Assembly: GCA_910574455.1 (NCBI GenBank)
Contig: CAJSYZ010000004.1
Location: 3,916,599 to 3,980,598 of the forward strand
DNA length: 64,000 nt
Direction of reading: 5' to 3'
Source: Trichaptum fuscoviolaceum
Taxonomy: Eukaryota > Basidiomycota > Agaricomycetes > Hymenochaetales > Trichaptaceae
The translations under genes were made by a program, and so were the position numbers. The notes under the pieces were generated by a model, which was not told the DNA's origin, searched no databases, and saw only the letters and a program-made list of their open reading frames with translations. Shown here one piece after another: positions 11,913-21,300 of this stretch (its first letter is position 1; every line of letters starts with the position of its first letter).

Positions 11913-12001
11913 CGCTGGTCGGCGGTACGGGTGCGGGGGTAGAAGTAAAGAGCGTGAGGGTGTCGAGTCCGAGCGGCGGTGAGCCAGGACTTTTGACCTA
12001 A

Positions 12002-12819
12002 TGTTACGACCGTCGGGAATTGTAGCGGGAAACAGTTTCGGGAAACTGGAATTCGCGACAAGAACCCGCGTTCGGGAATCTGGATTCGCGACTGGGAACG
12101 AGCGTGGGAATTCAGGCGGGAAACGCGCGGGATTCTATCCAGGCGCGTCGCGGGATTCTCAAGGCCAGCTAGGACTCTTCACTGCTTTGAACGTCAGGTA
12201 AGCGGATCCCTAAGGAAGCACTCCACAAGTAAGTATGGCGCAACTAACTACACAGGAGAAAAGAGAGAGATCGCACCTAAGGAAGCACTCCACAAGAGGT
12301 CAAAAGTGGGGTGCTCCTTACGATGCCTACAGCTATTTATCTACTTCGTAAAGACTGTATAGTAAATCTACGCTAAGTGTCCTTGCGCAATGCGCACCTA
12401 TCTACTACAAACGATACATGCTACGACCGCACTGCTAGGCATGTCTATCCCGTCTCTCCAGATGGCTACGGCCTGTCCGTGGACGTCAGCGTCCGGTCCG
12501 GGGCCGCGACTAGCCAGACTAGGTATGCCAGACTGTTGCAGGTCGTCACCTTGAGGTACTAGCGGACTAATGAGCGTATGTTGATAAGTGAATGTACGTG
12601 TGCCGTGGCGGGTCGTCGTAAATGAGTGTGTGTATGCGTGCATGGTTGCCAGGACGGTGGTGCGGGATAAGTCACGTGAGCATGGGATCGTGCGATTCGG
12701 GAATGAGGTTTCGCGCCGGGAATCCACTGGCGGGATTCTCCTCGCGGGATTGTCTGCTCATGTCGGGATCCTTGGCGGGAAAGTGCGGGAAATGAGAAAA
12801 GGAGCCCGGGATCTCGACA
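12002..12819 (-). mobile_element. Long terminal repeat of a truncated LTR retrotransposon
   Basis: On the minus strand the block begins TGTCGAGATCCCGG and ends GGTCGTAACA, so it has the TG...CA ends of an LTR about 818 bp long. It is followed by a leader and the gag-like start. Two zones (12009-12165 and 12690-12800) are packed with GCGGGAAA/GCGGGATT words. A 21-bp segment starting CCTAAGGAAGCACTCC is present twice (about 12209 and 12278) and has an inverted partner near 12320. I found no second LTR in the window, so target-site duplication cannot be tested. The ends are my best reading. Confidence 0.55.
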
Positions 12820-12890
12820 GCCCTACCCGCATGAGCAGCCACAGGTCCACTTTCCACCCACGCAGACAAACTCAACCCACTCTGGCGCGC
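12820..12890 (-). pseudogene. Short CSE1-linked fragment abutting the LTR
   Basis: The 26 bases that start at the LTR edge are identical to those at 14826, inside the chimeric TFIIB/CSE1 fragment. The similarity continues weakly for about 100 bp. So this is a second, older copy of the same duplicated piece, with the LTR inserted at or next to its edge. Confidence 0.55.
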
Positions 12891-13339
12891 AATACAACCG
12901 CGCCCCCACCGCAGTCCTGCCCAACGTCTGCGCCCTCCCCAAGCGCAGCTGCCCGCGCCGCACCTACGAGAGCTACAAGGCGCGGTATTAGACGAGCAAA
13001 CCAAAGAGCGGAGCTGGGAAGAGCATCCACCCCCACGCTGTCGTGTCACCACCTCTCGAGTTCAGTGGCGCCGTGCATGGTGTGTCGATTCCGCCCTACC
13101 CGTACGGCCCGTTCACGATGTCGACCCATGGACACCTGGGCAGACGGCGTGCGCGAGATGGTGTTGAGAGCAATGTTGAGAGACGGCGGAAGATGATTGA
13201 TGATGTGCTCTGCAACGAAGCAGAGAGGTGCTCCCAGGACCAGGAATGGGTCAACATCATGGAAAATATGGTTGGTTGGGTTAGCACCCCCAGCTACACG
13301 CTAGAGATGTAATAATCTCGGTCAAAGGATGACAAAACC
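12891..13339 (+). other. Unassigned short open frame
   Basis: A frame at 13043-13312 encodes 89 residues with a proline-rich start and a helical, acidic end (MIDDVLCNEAERCSQDQEWV). I recognise no family. It lies between two gene relics and is probably another fragment. Confidence 0.2.
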
Positions 13340-14165
13340 ACAGGTTTATGAGCGAGAATCATCGCAAGTACTCACAGCAGATGCAGATGCCGCATTCCCC
13401 CAAGACGATACCCAGCAACCGAGATAAAGCTATGGTCGTCAGCAAGCATGATCACATCATCACAGATGGCCTGGAAATTGAGAGGAAGATTCAAGTAGTT
13501 GCAGTAGTGGACCAGTGGGTCCTCGGCGCCTGTGGTTAGCAACGGGCTGGCAGCTGAGTTCTTATCATGCGCTCCCCGCAACAGGGCGAAAGCCCGCTCG
13601 AGTGCCTTGTAGCACAGTCCGAGAGTCTTCTTTGGAACGGAGGTCAGATTGCAAATCTTGCGGAACGTCCGGAGAACACGACAGGCAATGAACATGCAAG
13701 CCACGATGACTGCGTTGAGTTCCTTTCCTCTTCATCCGAACGTGTATACAGTTGTTTTGCGATGCCGCTGATCGTCTTCGGGAGCAAGAACTAATCACAC
13801 CAGCTCAAGATGTCATGGAAGGCCTGCGTTAGGTTTCGCTCTGAGCGCGACATGGCTTGTCCACGGGAAACGGCATCCTGCAGCTTGCGGGCTAAGGCTG
13901 ACCCACCATCGCGGAAACTGATGGCAGTGCAACCCCATCGGAGGAATCCATGGCAGCACTGACACGCAACGGAACATCTCCTTCATCATTTGTGAGTGTC
14001 TAATGAAGGCTGAGAGTCTTCATTCGCTGAGAAAAGGCCACTATATTTCACTTACACGCCATTCACTGCGAGTATCTACAATCCTGTCGCCCAAGACCAA
14101 TCCACATCCTCCACAGACAAGGTCACCGCCGCTGAACTCGTCAATCGAGTGAATGGATTTGTGCG
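13340..14165 (-). pseudogene. Transcription factor IIB (TFIIB/Sua7) pseudogene
   Basis: Read right to left, nearly all of TFIIB is recognisable. The zinc ribbon comes first ([19 protein letters not shown], then VDTRSEWR near 14050-14145) and NDEGDVPLRV near 13960-13985. Next are SFRDGGSALARKLQDA near 13880-13920 and LPKTISGIAKQLYTRSDEEE near 13740-13790. Then come ACMFIACRVLRTFRKIC and VPKKTLGLCYKALERAF, and the second cyclin repeat YCNYLNLPLNFQAICDDVI near 13445-13515. Frames change several times and stops intervene. The spacing suggests former introns, so the copy was made from DNA and not from mRNA. TFIIB recruits RNA polymerase II and is normally single-copy and essential, so a working gene must exist elsewhere. 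Confidence 0.88.
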
Positions 14166-14316
14166 GGTGCTAGACATGATGTCGAGCCGTTTTGCCGTTC
14201 CGATCAAGGAGGACGCGTCGTCATTAGGAGTGTCAATATGTGAGCTCGACTTTGAGGAAAGGATAAGAGAGAGAAGAAAGGGGTTAATAACTTAAACGGT
14301 GACGATGGCGAGGACA

Positions 14317-14493
14317 CGGCGCAATGTCTCAGATTGCGTCATCGCTTGTCATCAGAAGTTTCCAATGGAATGCCTTCTTTAATAGGAAGGAATTCCCTTT
14401 ACAGGCAATTTCACGTGACCTTTTGACTTTTGGCGGGCGCTGGACACGGTTGCATACCCTAAGAATACCCAGCTACCCAAGGGGTAGCGGGAA
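14317..14493 (+). repeat. Dispersed repeat, copy 1 (with the inner 87-bp unit)
   Basis: It starts GGCGCAATGTCTCAGATTGC and contains TAGGAAGGAATTCCCTTTAC. It then carries an inner unit from TTTCACGTGACC (about 14407) to a hairpin CTACCC-AAG-GGGTAG followed by CGGGAA (14493). The outer repeat continues with CAAGCAG and TGTGAG...CTCACAG to about 14610. Related copies lie at 15768-16050, 17068-17153 and 18035-18317, all in the same orientation. Confidence 0.85.
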
Positions 14494-14739
14494 CAAGCAG
14501 TTACAGGCTGTGAGTTCCTCACAGCAGAGCCCGCTACCCAAGGATGGGCATGAAGTTATTGTAAGAGAAAGGAAAGAAAAACATTTTTACATACATAAGT
14601 CTATTACTATACTATCTGTACATTTGAATCCTTCGCAGACTTTGACTGCCCGAGAAGGTGGCATGTAAAGTAGATGTTGCCCCCAGCAACCAAAAACAGT
14701 GCCACAACTGTCACCAGTGCACTAGACACGGGCAAGCCT

Positions 14740-14823
14740 AATCACATCACCGCAGATGGCCTCGAAATTGGGAGGTATATTCAAGTAGTCGCAGTAGCGG
14801 GCCAACAGGTCCTTGGCGCCTGT
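14740..14823 (-). pseudogene. Second TFIIB fragment, fused to the CSE1 fragment
   Basis: The minus strand encodes a second version of the TFIIB second-cyclin segment, with RYCDYLNIPPNFEAICGDV near 14745-14805. It closely parallels 13445-13540. It runs directly into CSE1-derived sequence at about 14824, so two unrelated genes are fused here. Confidence 0.75.
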
Positions 14824-15420
14824 ACTGCCCTACCCGCATGAGCAGCCACAGGTTCAATTCCTGTCCGCGCCCTCGCTCACCCAGACATACCCAACCCAGT
14901 CCGGCGCACAAGTATGACCACACCCCCATTGCCGTCCTGCCCAACGACTGCGGGCCTCCGGGTATCGATGCGTATAAAGCTCGGCGAGCTCGATGATCGA
15001 AGTTTTGATTTGGGTGAGGAAAGAGGGAGTCGAATCGTTGGGATCACCGCGCATGTTCTCGAGGTCCCAAGTAAGGAACTTGGCGAGCACTCCCTGCTCA
15101 GCACCAAAGAAAGCGGAGTGCAAATCTTCAAAAGTGGGAGGCAGATCCTGGCACGTCATGTTGTAGAAGATTGACAGAAGCACAACCTGAGCCTGTGCCA
15201 TCGCTTCAGTTCCCGACCCCTTCTGAAGATTGGTGGCGGTGTGTTCGAGGGAGGTACCCGAGAAGCGGATCAAAATGAAGTTGATCGTCGTGTAGAGCAA
15301 GTCTGAGCGTATTTCAGAACGCCAAGGCGCGAAGATCAAGTGGGAAGTTTCGAGAACAGAGACGTTAGTTGTATAATTTGCAGCATCGGGCGAGAGCGAA
15401 GAAACAAGCTGGCCCATCCA
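14824..15420 (-). pseudogene. CSE1/exportin-2 fragment
   Basis: The minus strand keeps about 165 codons of the importin-alpha re-exporter CSE1. The order is QLVSSLSPDAANYTTNVSVL, SHLIFAPWRSEIRSDLL, YTTINFILIRF, then FYNMTCQDLPPTFEDLHS and FLTWDLENMRGD, then IIELAELYTHRY. In full-length CSE1 these lie roughly at residues 110-330. The frame is open from 15417 down to about 14980 and then degenerates (a run resembling RSRWAGRQWG replaces the conserved continuation). The N-terminal HEAT repeats and the last 600 or more residues are absent. This is a relic, not a gene. Confidence 0.85.
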
Positions 15421-15767
15421 CAGATCTTCCTGGGTACTTCAGCCTCCGGGCACGTCGCGCCTGTACGCCGTCATAGTGGTAGAAATGCCGCCCTCTGCAC
15501 CGGGGAAAGTGTGGCGGAAGACGGCCGTTGGTCTCTACATCAAGCAGGGCAGCTTAACCAACGGCGGCCACCTCGTACTTCCAAGCTGCATCTGTATGCC
15601 CGGTTTCGCGGAGATACAGAGTTGTACCTCCTGGGGATAGCGGTCTCTTTGGCAGGGAAAGATAAGATAGGTCTTCGGACGATTGTTGGGACCGAGAGTT
15701 CGGCGGCATTCTCGTATGCCTTGTATGCCCGGCTATGCGGTGAAGCATTGGCTGCCTTGTGCGACTA
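15421..15767. other. Unassigned stretch between relics
   Basis: Both strands have open frames here (plus 15340-15768, minus 15554-15748), but neither resembles a family I know, and no splice structure supports them. Confidence 0.2.
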
Positions 15768-16050
15768 GGAGGACATGCCTCGCTGCTGAAGACGACGGAG
15801 AATAAATAAGACGATCGTGAAGCATTGGCGACGATGGCGACGACCGCGGCGCAATGTCTCAGATTGCGTCATTATTTGTAATCAAGTAGTAGTACATCAG
15901 AATCTTCGAATCAAACGCTTTCTTTATTAGGAAGGAATTCCCTTTACAGGCAACAAGCAGTTAGGGCTGTGAGCTAACTCACAGCAAAGCCCGCTACCCG
16001 GGAATGCGGTTAGAGCAAGAGAGAGGAAGGAAAAATTATATTTTTAAGCA
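15768..16050 (+). repeat. Dispersed repeat, copy 2 (empty of the inner unit)
   Basis: It begins GAGGACATGCCTCGCTGCTG, like copy 4, and contains the GCGCAATGTCTCAG and GGAAGGAATTCCCTTTAC words. At about 15951-15960 it passes straight from CAGGCAA to CAAGCAG. Copy 1 has the 87-bp TTTCACGTGACC...CGGGAA unit at exactly this point. It therefore looks like the unfilled version of the site. Confidence 0.8.
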
Positions 16051-16760
16051 CACATACAGCACAGAAGTAATATACACCATACTCTTCTGCCGCAGAAGCA
16101 TCTGCTACAGTAGCTGCCCAACTTTCAGCAGCTGCAGCTGTATCAAACGTCAGTGTCGGTGGAGGTACAGTGTCTTCAGGATTTCCCCAGCCGCCCCACA
16201 TGCTCTCTTCACCATTTGCGCCTATGCCTTCGTCATCCTTGCTCGTCCTCGCAACCCGTATTGAACCAGTGTCAAGCCAAGACCAGCCCGAGCACGGAGC
16301 TTTGCCGCATGTGTAGTATGCAGGAGGTAAGTAAGCAGAACGCCCGGAAACAGAAACGAGCATGTTCCAAGCAAACGAGAAGAGCGTGCCCGTTGCGAGA
16401 CCATCAATCGCGAGCTCGCCTGAAAGCGTCATTCCCGGAGATAAGGACGAAGGCGCATGGACTGACGTCTCCGAGTACGGCGGGACATCATCCGCCTGAG
16501 CAGCGGCGTACGAGAATGGTGCATCCTTCTGTGTGTCCTCCGGTACAACACGGACACCGTCTTCTATTGAGTATCGAAAGCAAAAGTAGCCGAAAGAGTC
16601 CCGTTAGAATACAAAGTAAAGAAGCAATATGTTAATGCAGTAAAATAGGCGCACCTTCCACTATGGGCCTGAGGAGGCTCGGTTTTGCACTGACATCCGC
16701 AAAGACACCATCATTCCCAGTCCCGCCGCCTACGACCTGGTTACCAGTGCTGGATGATGT
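16010..16760 (-). pseudogene. BSD2-like metal homeostasis protein, degenerate
   Basis: Minus-strand pieces follow the order of the BSD2/Ndfip-type adaptor of Rsp5 ubiquitin ligase. They are NDGVFADVSAKPSLLRPIVE (16670-16725), then after a normal-looking intron VVPEDTQKDAPFSYAAAQAD and VPPYSETSVHAP (16440-16560), then IDGLATGTLFSFAWNMLVSV (16340-16410). After a frameshift comes LLTYLLHTTHAAK...RAGLGLTLVQYG (16240-16330). The second membrane segment is damaged by the frameshift (VSV then GRSAYLP), and the PPxY motif is imperfect. The intron between the first two pieces is retained, which points to DNA-level duplication. Confidence 0.85.
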
Positions 16761-16959
16761 CCTCACAGACAAAGTCGAATTCGCACCGCCGCAGGGCGTA
16801 GACACGGAGATGCTGGGGCTGCTGTTGTTCATTGCAAAGGTACTGCAGGGCAGCACGCCATTGACCTGCGAAGGGTGCGTTGCAACAGCAGTCAAAGTCG
16901 CGTGGAAACAACCTGCTGTGAAAGGTAGTGCATCACATGACTGGATCTCCTGCCGGAAA

Positions 16960-17153
16960 GGGTTAATTACCCATAAAGGAAATTTCACGTGACTGGATCA
17001 GTTTTCGCAGAGAATCCGGACAGTTGCGTTTTTCTAAGGTACCCAAGCGAACCCTACGGTTCGCGGGAATTTCACGTGACCATTTGACTTTTGGCGGGCG
17101 CTGGACACGGTTGCATACCCTAAGAATACCCAGCTACCCAAGGGGTAGCGGGA
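16960..17153 (+). repeat. Dispersed repeat, copy 3, with stacked hairpins
   Basis: Two GGAA(A)TTTCACGTGAC words (about 16978 and 17067) are each preceded by an inverted repeat: GGGTTAATTACCC and GCGAACC-CTAC-GGTTCGC. The full 87-bp inner unit (17068-17153) follows and ends in the CTACCC-AAG-GGGTAG hairpin plus CGGGAA. The outer GCGCAATGTCTCAG part is missing here. Acyl-CoA ligase homology begins almost immediately after 17153. Confidence 0.8.
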
Positions 17154-17154
17154 A

Positions 17155-17329
17155 TATCATTAAACTCCTTGAAAGCAATTGCCCGACCAGTGGCATCCTC
17201 GATGAGCCAAGGTATATGGCCAGTGCGTACCGGGCGAGTTGGATGGTGAGATTCAAGAAGAAACTGGGGTATGGTGAGGTTGTCAGGGATGTGCGGACAA
17301 GGGCCACTCAAGCTATGGTGTTCGGTCAT
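17155..17329 (-). pseudogene. 4-coumarate-CoA ligase-like (AMP-binding) N-terminal fragment
   Basis: From an ATG at 17327-17329 the minus strand encodes about 55 residues matching the start of fungal 4CL-like adenylating enzymes: PHIPDNLTIPQFLLESHHP, TRPVR, then IPWLIEDATGRAIAFKE. Homology stops where repeat copy 3 begins. No AMP-binding motifs (the SSGTTG type) are present, so no enzyme can be made. The family call is from motif memory. Confidence 0.6.
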
Positions 17330-17409
17330 GGTCAGTCTGAACCATGCGACGGGATGGACATACACACCTCCAACAGGCACAGACCTCTCGCGCTCCATCC
17401 CACAAATCC

Positions 17410-17690
17410 TTGCTAGACAGCAATCCCGTCTGCCCTATACGTACCTGCACCCCGCACGAAATTCCACTGCTAAGCTCATGCAGTACGGTGTACCTTACTC
17501 CGAGCACTCGAGTTTCTTTCATTTAACAGCATTTGCGCTGAGCTTTGACTGGAGGAAGATGATTGCAACTGTCAATGTCGAGAATGCTGATAGTAGAGGA
17601 AAGATGGAGAAGTGGGTTGAAAAATGGGAGGCAGAGCGTCAAAGACGGAAGAAAGACCGGGGAGGAGTTGCGCAATGCTCGTCCACATGA
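17410..17690 (+). pseudogene. SNM1/PSO2 DRMBL-domain fragment
   Basis: The plus strand encodes YGVPYSEHSSFFHLTAFALS then WRKMIATVNVENADSRGKM and a basic tail (EAERQRRKKDRG). This is the C-terminal DRMBL part of the SNM1/PSO2 metallo-beta-lactamase nuclease that repairs interstrand crosslinks. The beta-lactamase half with the metal-binding HxHxDH motif is absent. It stands head to head with the acyl-CoA ligase fragment, with the two overlapping by frame extension only. Confidence 0.75.
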
Positions 17691-18034
17691 AGCAGCATGC
17701 AGACAGACCATACACTTTCACCGCGTTTCCTCCGTATGATTGCCGCCTTCATTTAAACTTTATCAGCTTTTGTCGCCTCAATCTGAGCAAGCTCAAGAGC
17801 TACAGTTGGGTCGGGCGCTAAGCACAGGCGAGCAACTTTTGAAGACACGCGCGAGCATGCGGGTTGCGCTCTGCGCGCCCTTAGGACAAAGCGTTATGTG
17901 CCCTGTAATTGGGGCTTCTGCTTGCAGACCTAGCCGGTAATGCTAATATGAGAGGTCGTTCATTCGTGAATTTGGCACGTGCTTACCCTGCATAACATTC
18001 TGACATTGGCTTTGGGAAAGCGCCTGCGATAGCG
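17691..18034. other. Unassigned stretch before repeat copy 4
   Basis: A plus-strand frame (about 17740-17940) is open but matches nothing I know. No other gene is evident. Confidence 0.2.
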
Positions 18035-18317
18035 AGGACATACCTCGCTGCTGAAGACGAAGGAGAAGAAAGAGGACGAACGTTAAGCGTTGGCGACAAT
18101 GGCGAGGACGGACAAGCTGGCGCGTTGGCGCAATGTCTCAGATTGCATCATCACTGGCATTAGTAATTCAGTCAATCAGAACGTTCGAATGGAACACCTT
18201 CTTTAATAGGAAGGAATTCCCTTTACAGGCAATTGCACGTGACCTCTTGACTTTTGGCGGGCGCTGGACACGGTTGCATACCCTAAGAATACCCAGCTAC
18301 CCAAGGGGTAGCGGGAA
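18035..18317 (+). repeat. Dispersed repeat, copy 4, forming the LIG4 upstream region
   Basis: It begins GAGGACATACCTCGCTGCTG (as in copy 2), then GCGCAATGTCTCAGATTGC (18129), GGAAGGAATTCCCTTTAC and the inner unit TTGCACGTGACC...GGGTAGCGGGAA, ending at 18317. Only two bases separate it from the LIG4 ATG at 18320. The 5' UTR and proximal promoter of LIG4 must therefore come largely from the repeat. Confidence 0.85.
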
Positions 18318-18319
18318 TC

Positions 18320-21300
18320 ATGCAAGCCACACCATCACCAACAGCGTCTCCTCCACGGTCCGACCTTGGAAAAGGCAAAGGTAAAATGGAAGACCACGTC
18401 GCAGCTACCAATGAAGGAACGAGTCAAGCATTCTCCACGCAAACAACATACCCACCCGCTCCTGTGAACGTCAAGAGCCCACCTTTCTCAGTGCTTGCTC
18501 GCCTTTATGACAACCTTGCGAATGAGAGAAAACCAGATAAGCGGCGCAAAGCTCTTGCGGGCTGGTTTAGCGTATGTTTGTCTCGACGATCAACCTCCAG
18601 AATGTCAATTAATGAGTGGCGTGAACTTAAAGCACTGGCGTAAAGAAGTTGGGAACGACTTGTACCCTGTCCTTCGTCTTCTACTGCCTCAGGTGAGAGC
18701 ATTGGAATACTGGTACTCAAAATTAGCCTCATACGACGTCCGTGTATACAAGAAAGACCGTGAACGTGCGGTTTACGGTCTCAAGGAGAAGAACCTTGCG
18801 AAGACGTATATCAAGCTCATTCCGCTGGGAATGAAAGACCCAGATTCTATTAGACTGCTTAACTGGAAGCGTCCGACTGAGAAGAATGTCAGTATCCTTG
18901 GTTTATCGTTCGAAAAAATACACTATGAGCTAAACATCAAACCTGATAGAAAGCTGCGGGAGACTTCCCAACGGTGCTCTTTGAAGTCGTTAGCAAACGC
19001 TCATCCGTTGTCGAAGGAAGCTTGTCTATCGACGATGTCAACCACATCCTTGATGAGATCAGCAAAGACATGGGAAAGCAGTGAGTAAGGTGAAGTCAAA
19101 TTGTTAACGGGTCTCAAGGAAGGATACGTATAGGGATGTTCAAGCCAATCTACTCAAACGAATCTATAACAATGCAACGGCTGATGAGCAACGCTGGATT
19201 GCCCGCATAATTCTCAAGGGTATGGCCCTGCTTGCTTCTTGGCGTGAAGCGAGCTCACGTATTCCTCAAGACATGCAGATATCTGTTAAAGAAAGCACCG
19301 TATTCGCTATTTTCCATCCTGATGCACACGACCTTTTCAATACCTGTTCTGATCTTAAAAAGGTTGCTTGGGAACTGGCTGATCCGAATCGCAGACTAAA
19401 CGAGGAAGACAAAGCGGTTCAACTGTTCCGTGCGTTTACGCCTATGCTGTGTAAGCGCCCCGGCCCGAAGCTGGAAGAAACGATCAAGGATATGGAAGGC
19501 CGTCAGTTCATAATCGAAGAAAAACTTGATGGGGAACGCATGCAATTGCACAAGAGAGGAAACGAGTATTTCTATTGCTCAAGGCCAGTCACCTATTCGA
19601 TCACTTCAGTCTGAATACTCACCTCAGTTTAGGAAAGGAAAGGATTACACGTATCTGTACGGCAGTCACATCGGCACAGGTAGTCTGACTCCTCATATTG
19701 ATCTTGCTTTCGACGAGCGCATTGAAGAGTGGGTGGCACCGTCCACGTTCCTTCATGATTATCTATTGATCCCCTCGTTAGAATAATTCTTGACGGTGAA
19801 ATGCTTGTTTGGGATCCAGTTTCGCAGAGAAACTTGCCTTTTGGTACTCTAAAGACTGCTGCGCGAGGTTCGCAATGATACACTGTATTTTTTGTGTGTT
19901 CTAACTCCAGCTGTAGAAAACTCAAAGAGGAAGCTGGATCCCCGACCGTGCTGTGAGTGTGTCTTTCTATGAAATATGTACTACCTGTTTTCACATCAAA
20001 TAAAGTCAAGATATTCGACATCCTCTATCTGAATGGACAGTGTCTTGCCAGGCGGTCTCTAAAGTTTAGAAAGCGAAACCTGAAAGCCTACGTCAAGGAA
20101 ATCAAGGGTCGGTTAGAATATGTCGCCGAATACGAAGGCAAGACAGTGGATGACGTGCGGAAGAGGCTTGACGATGTCATGGAGAATAGAGGAGAGGGCC
20201 TTATTCTGAAACATCCTGGATCAGAATATGTATTGAATGGTAGGACGAAAGACTGGGTGAAGGTCAAGCCGGAGTACATGGACAACATGGGCGAGACCGT
20301 GGATGTCTTAGTCATAGGTTCGCGTCTTTCCATACAATCTTATTTGACGAACTAATTTGAGCCTCTCAGGTGGGAATTATGGAACGGGCTATCGGAGTGG
20401 AGGCGTCTCCACATTAATCTGTGCTGTTCTTGACGACAGACGAAACATGAATAACGACGATGAACTGAAGTCGGTCTCTTGTTGCAGTGTATTGTCTTCT
20501 CTTTCCTGATGGTTCTTTCTCCCGCAGATATAGCTCCTTTGTCCGCATAGGAACTGGGCTCTCCTTCGCTGACTACGTATGGATACGGCAGAAAAACTGG
20601 AAGCCTTTTGACAAGAACAATGTTCCATCCTGGTACCAAGTATCTAAAAAAGGAACAGATGACAAGGGTGATATATACCTTGAGCCAGAAGAGTATTAAC
20701 ATCCAACAAAGTGAACTTGAAGTGTATGAAGCTGATGAGATCTCAGCTCCTTTATACTACGGGTGAAAGCGGCCGAGATCACTCCGTCGGAGCAATATCA
20801 CCTAGGCTTCACTATGCGCTTTCCCCGAGCCTTGAGCATCAGGGATGATTTGAGCATTGCCGATTGCATGACAGCTTCAGGTTTGTTCCTTGTCAGCATT
20901 CATAAATCCTTGATATAGTTGCTGATTTAGATGATCCTGAACTAGCTGTCTTGGAAAGCCTTAGAAATGAGCGAAAGCGAAAGATGGAGGAGACCAAAGA
21001 AGAGTGAGTACGATTCAGTAACGAGCGTTGTGAGATCTCACATGTCTTGCACAGGAAAACGAAGAAAAAGCGAAAGGTTCCTTCAAAGCAAATCACTGTG
21101 ATGCCACAGTATCAAGGCGCGAAGCTAAAAGAGGTCCGAATTGAAAGCGATTTATTCAAGGACCTTACTTTCAGTGAGCCGACGGGAAAATGATTAGCTA
21201 TTAACTTCTAACATCATTTCAGTGGTTGCATCAGATCCGAAGTCTCGAACCGGGGAAGAAGAAAAGAAAGAACTTCAGAAAATGTCAGTGATCAGATTAT

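Noticed and set aside
12588..13196. Long plus-strand frame of 202 codons
   Set aside because: It crosses the LTR end into the CSE1 fragment, is Arg/Ser/Pro-rich without domain features, and has no consistent structure.
14845..14875. A perfect tRNA-like T arm (ACAGG-TTCAATT-CCTGT)
   Set aside because: There is no matching acceptor 5' strand, D arm or anticodon arm upstream at the right distance, and the homologous copy at 12840 lacks the loop, so it is chance similarity within a CSE1 fragment.
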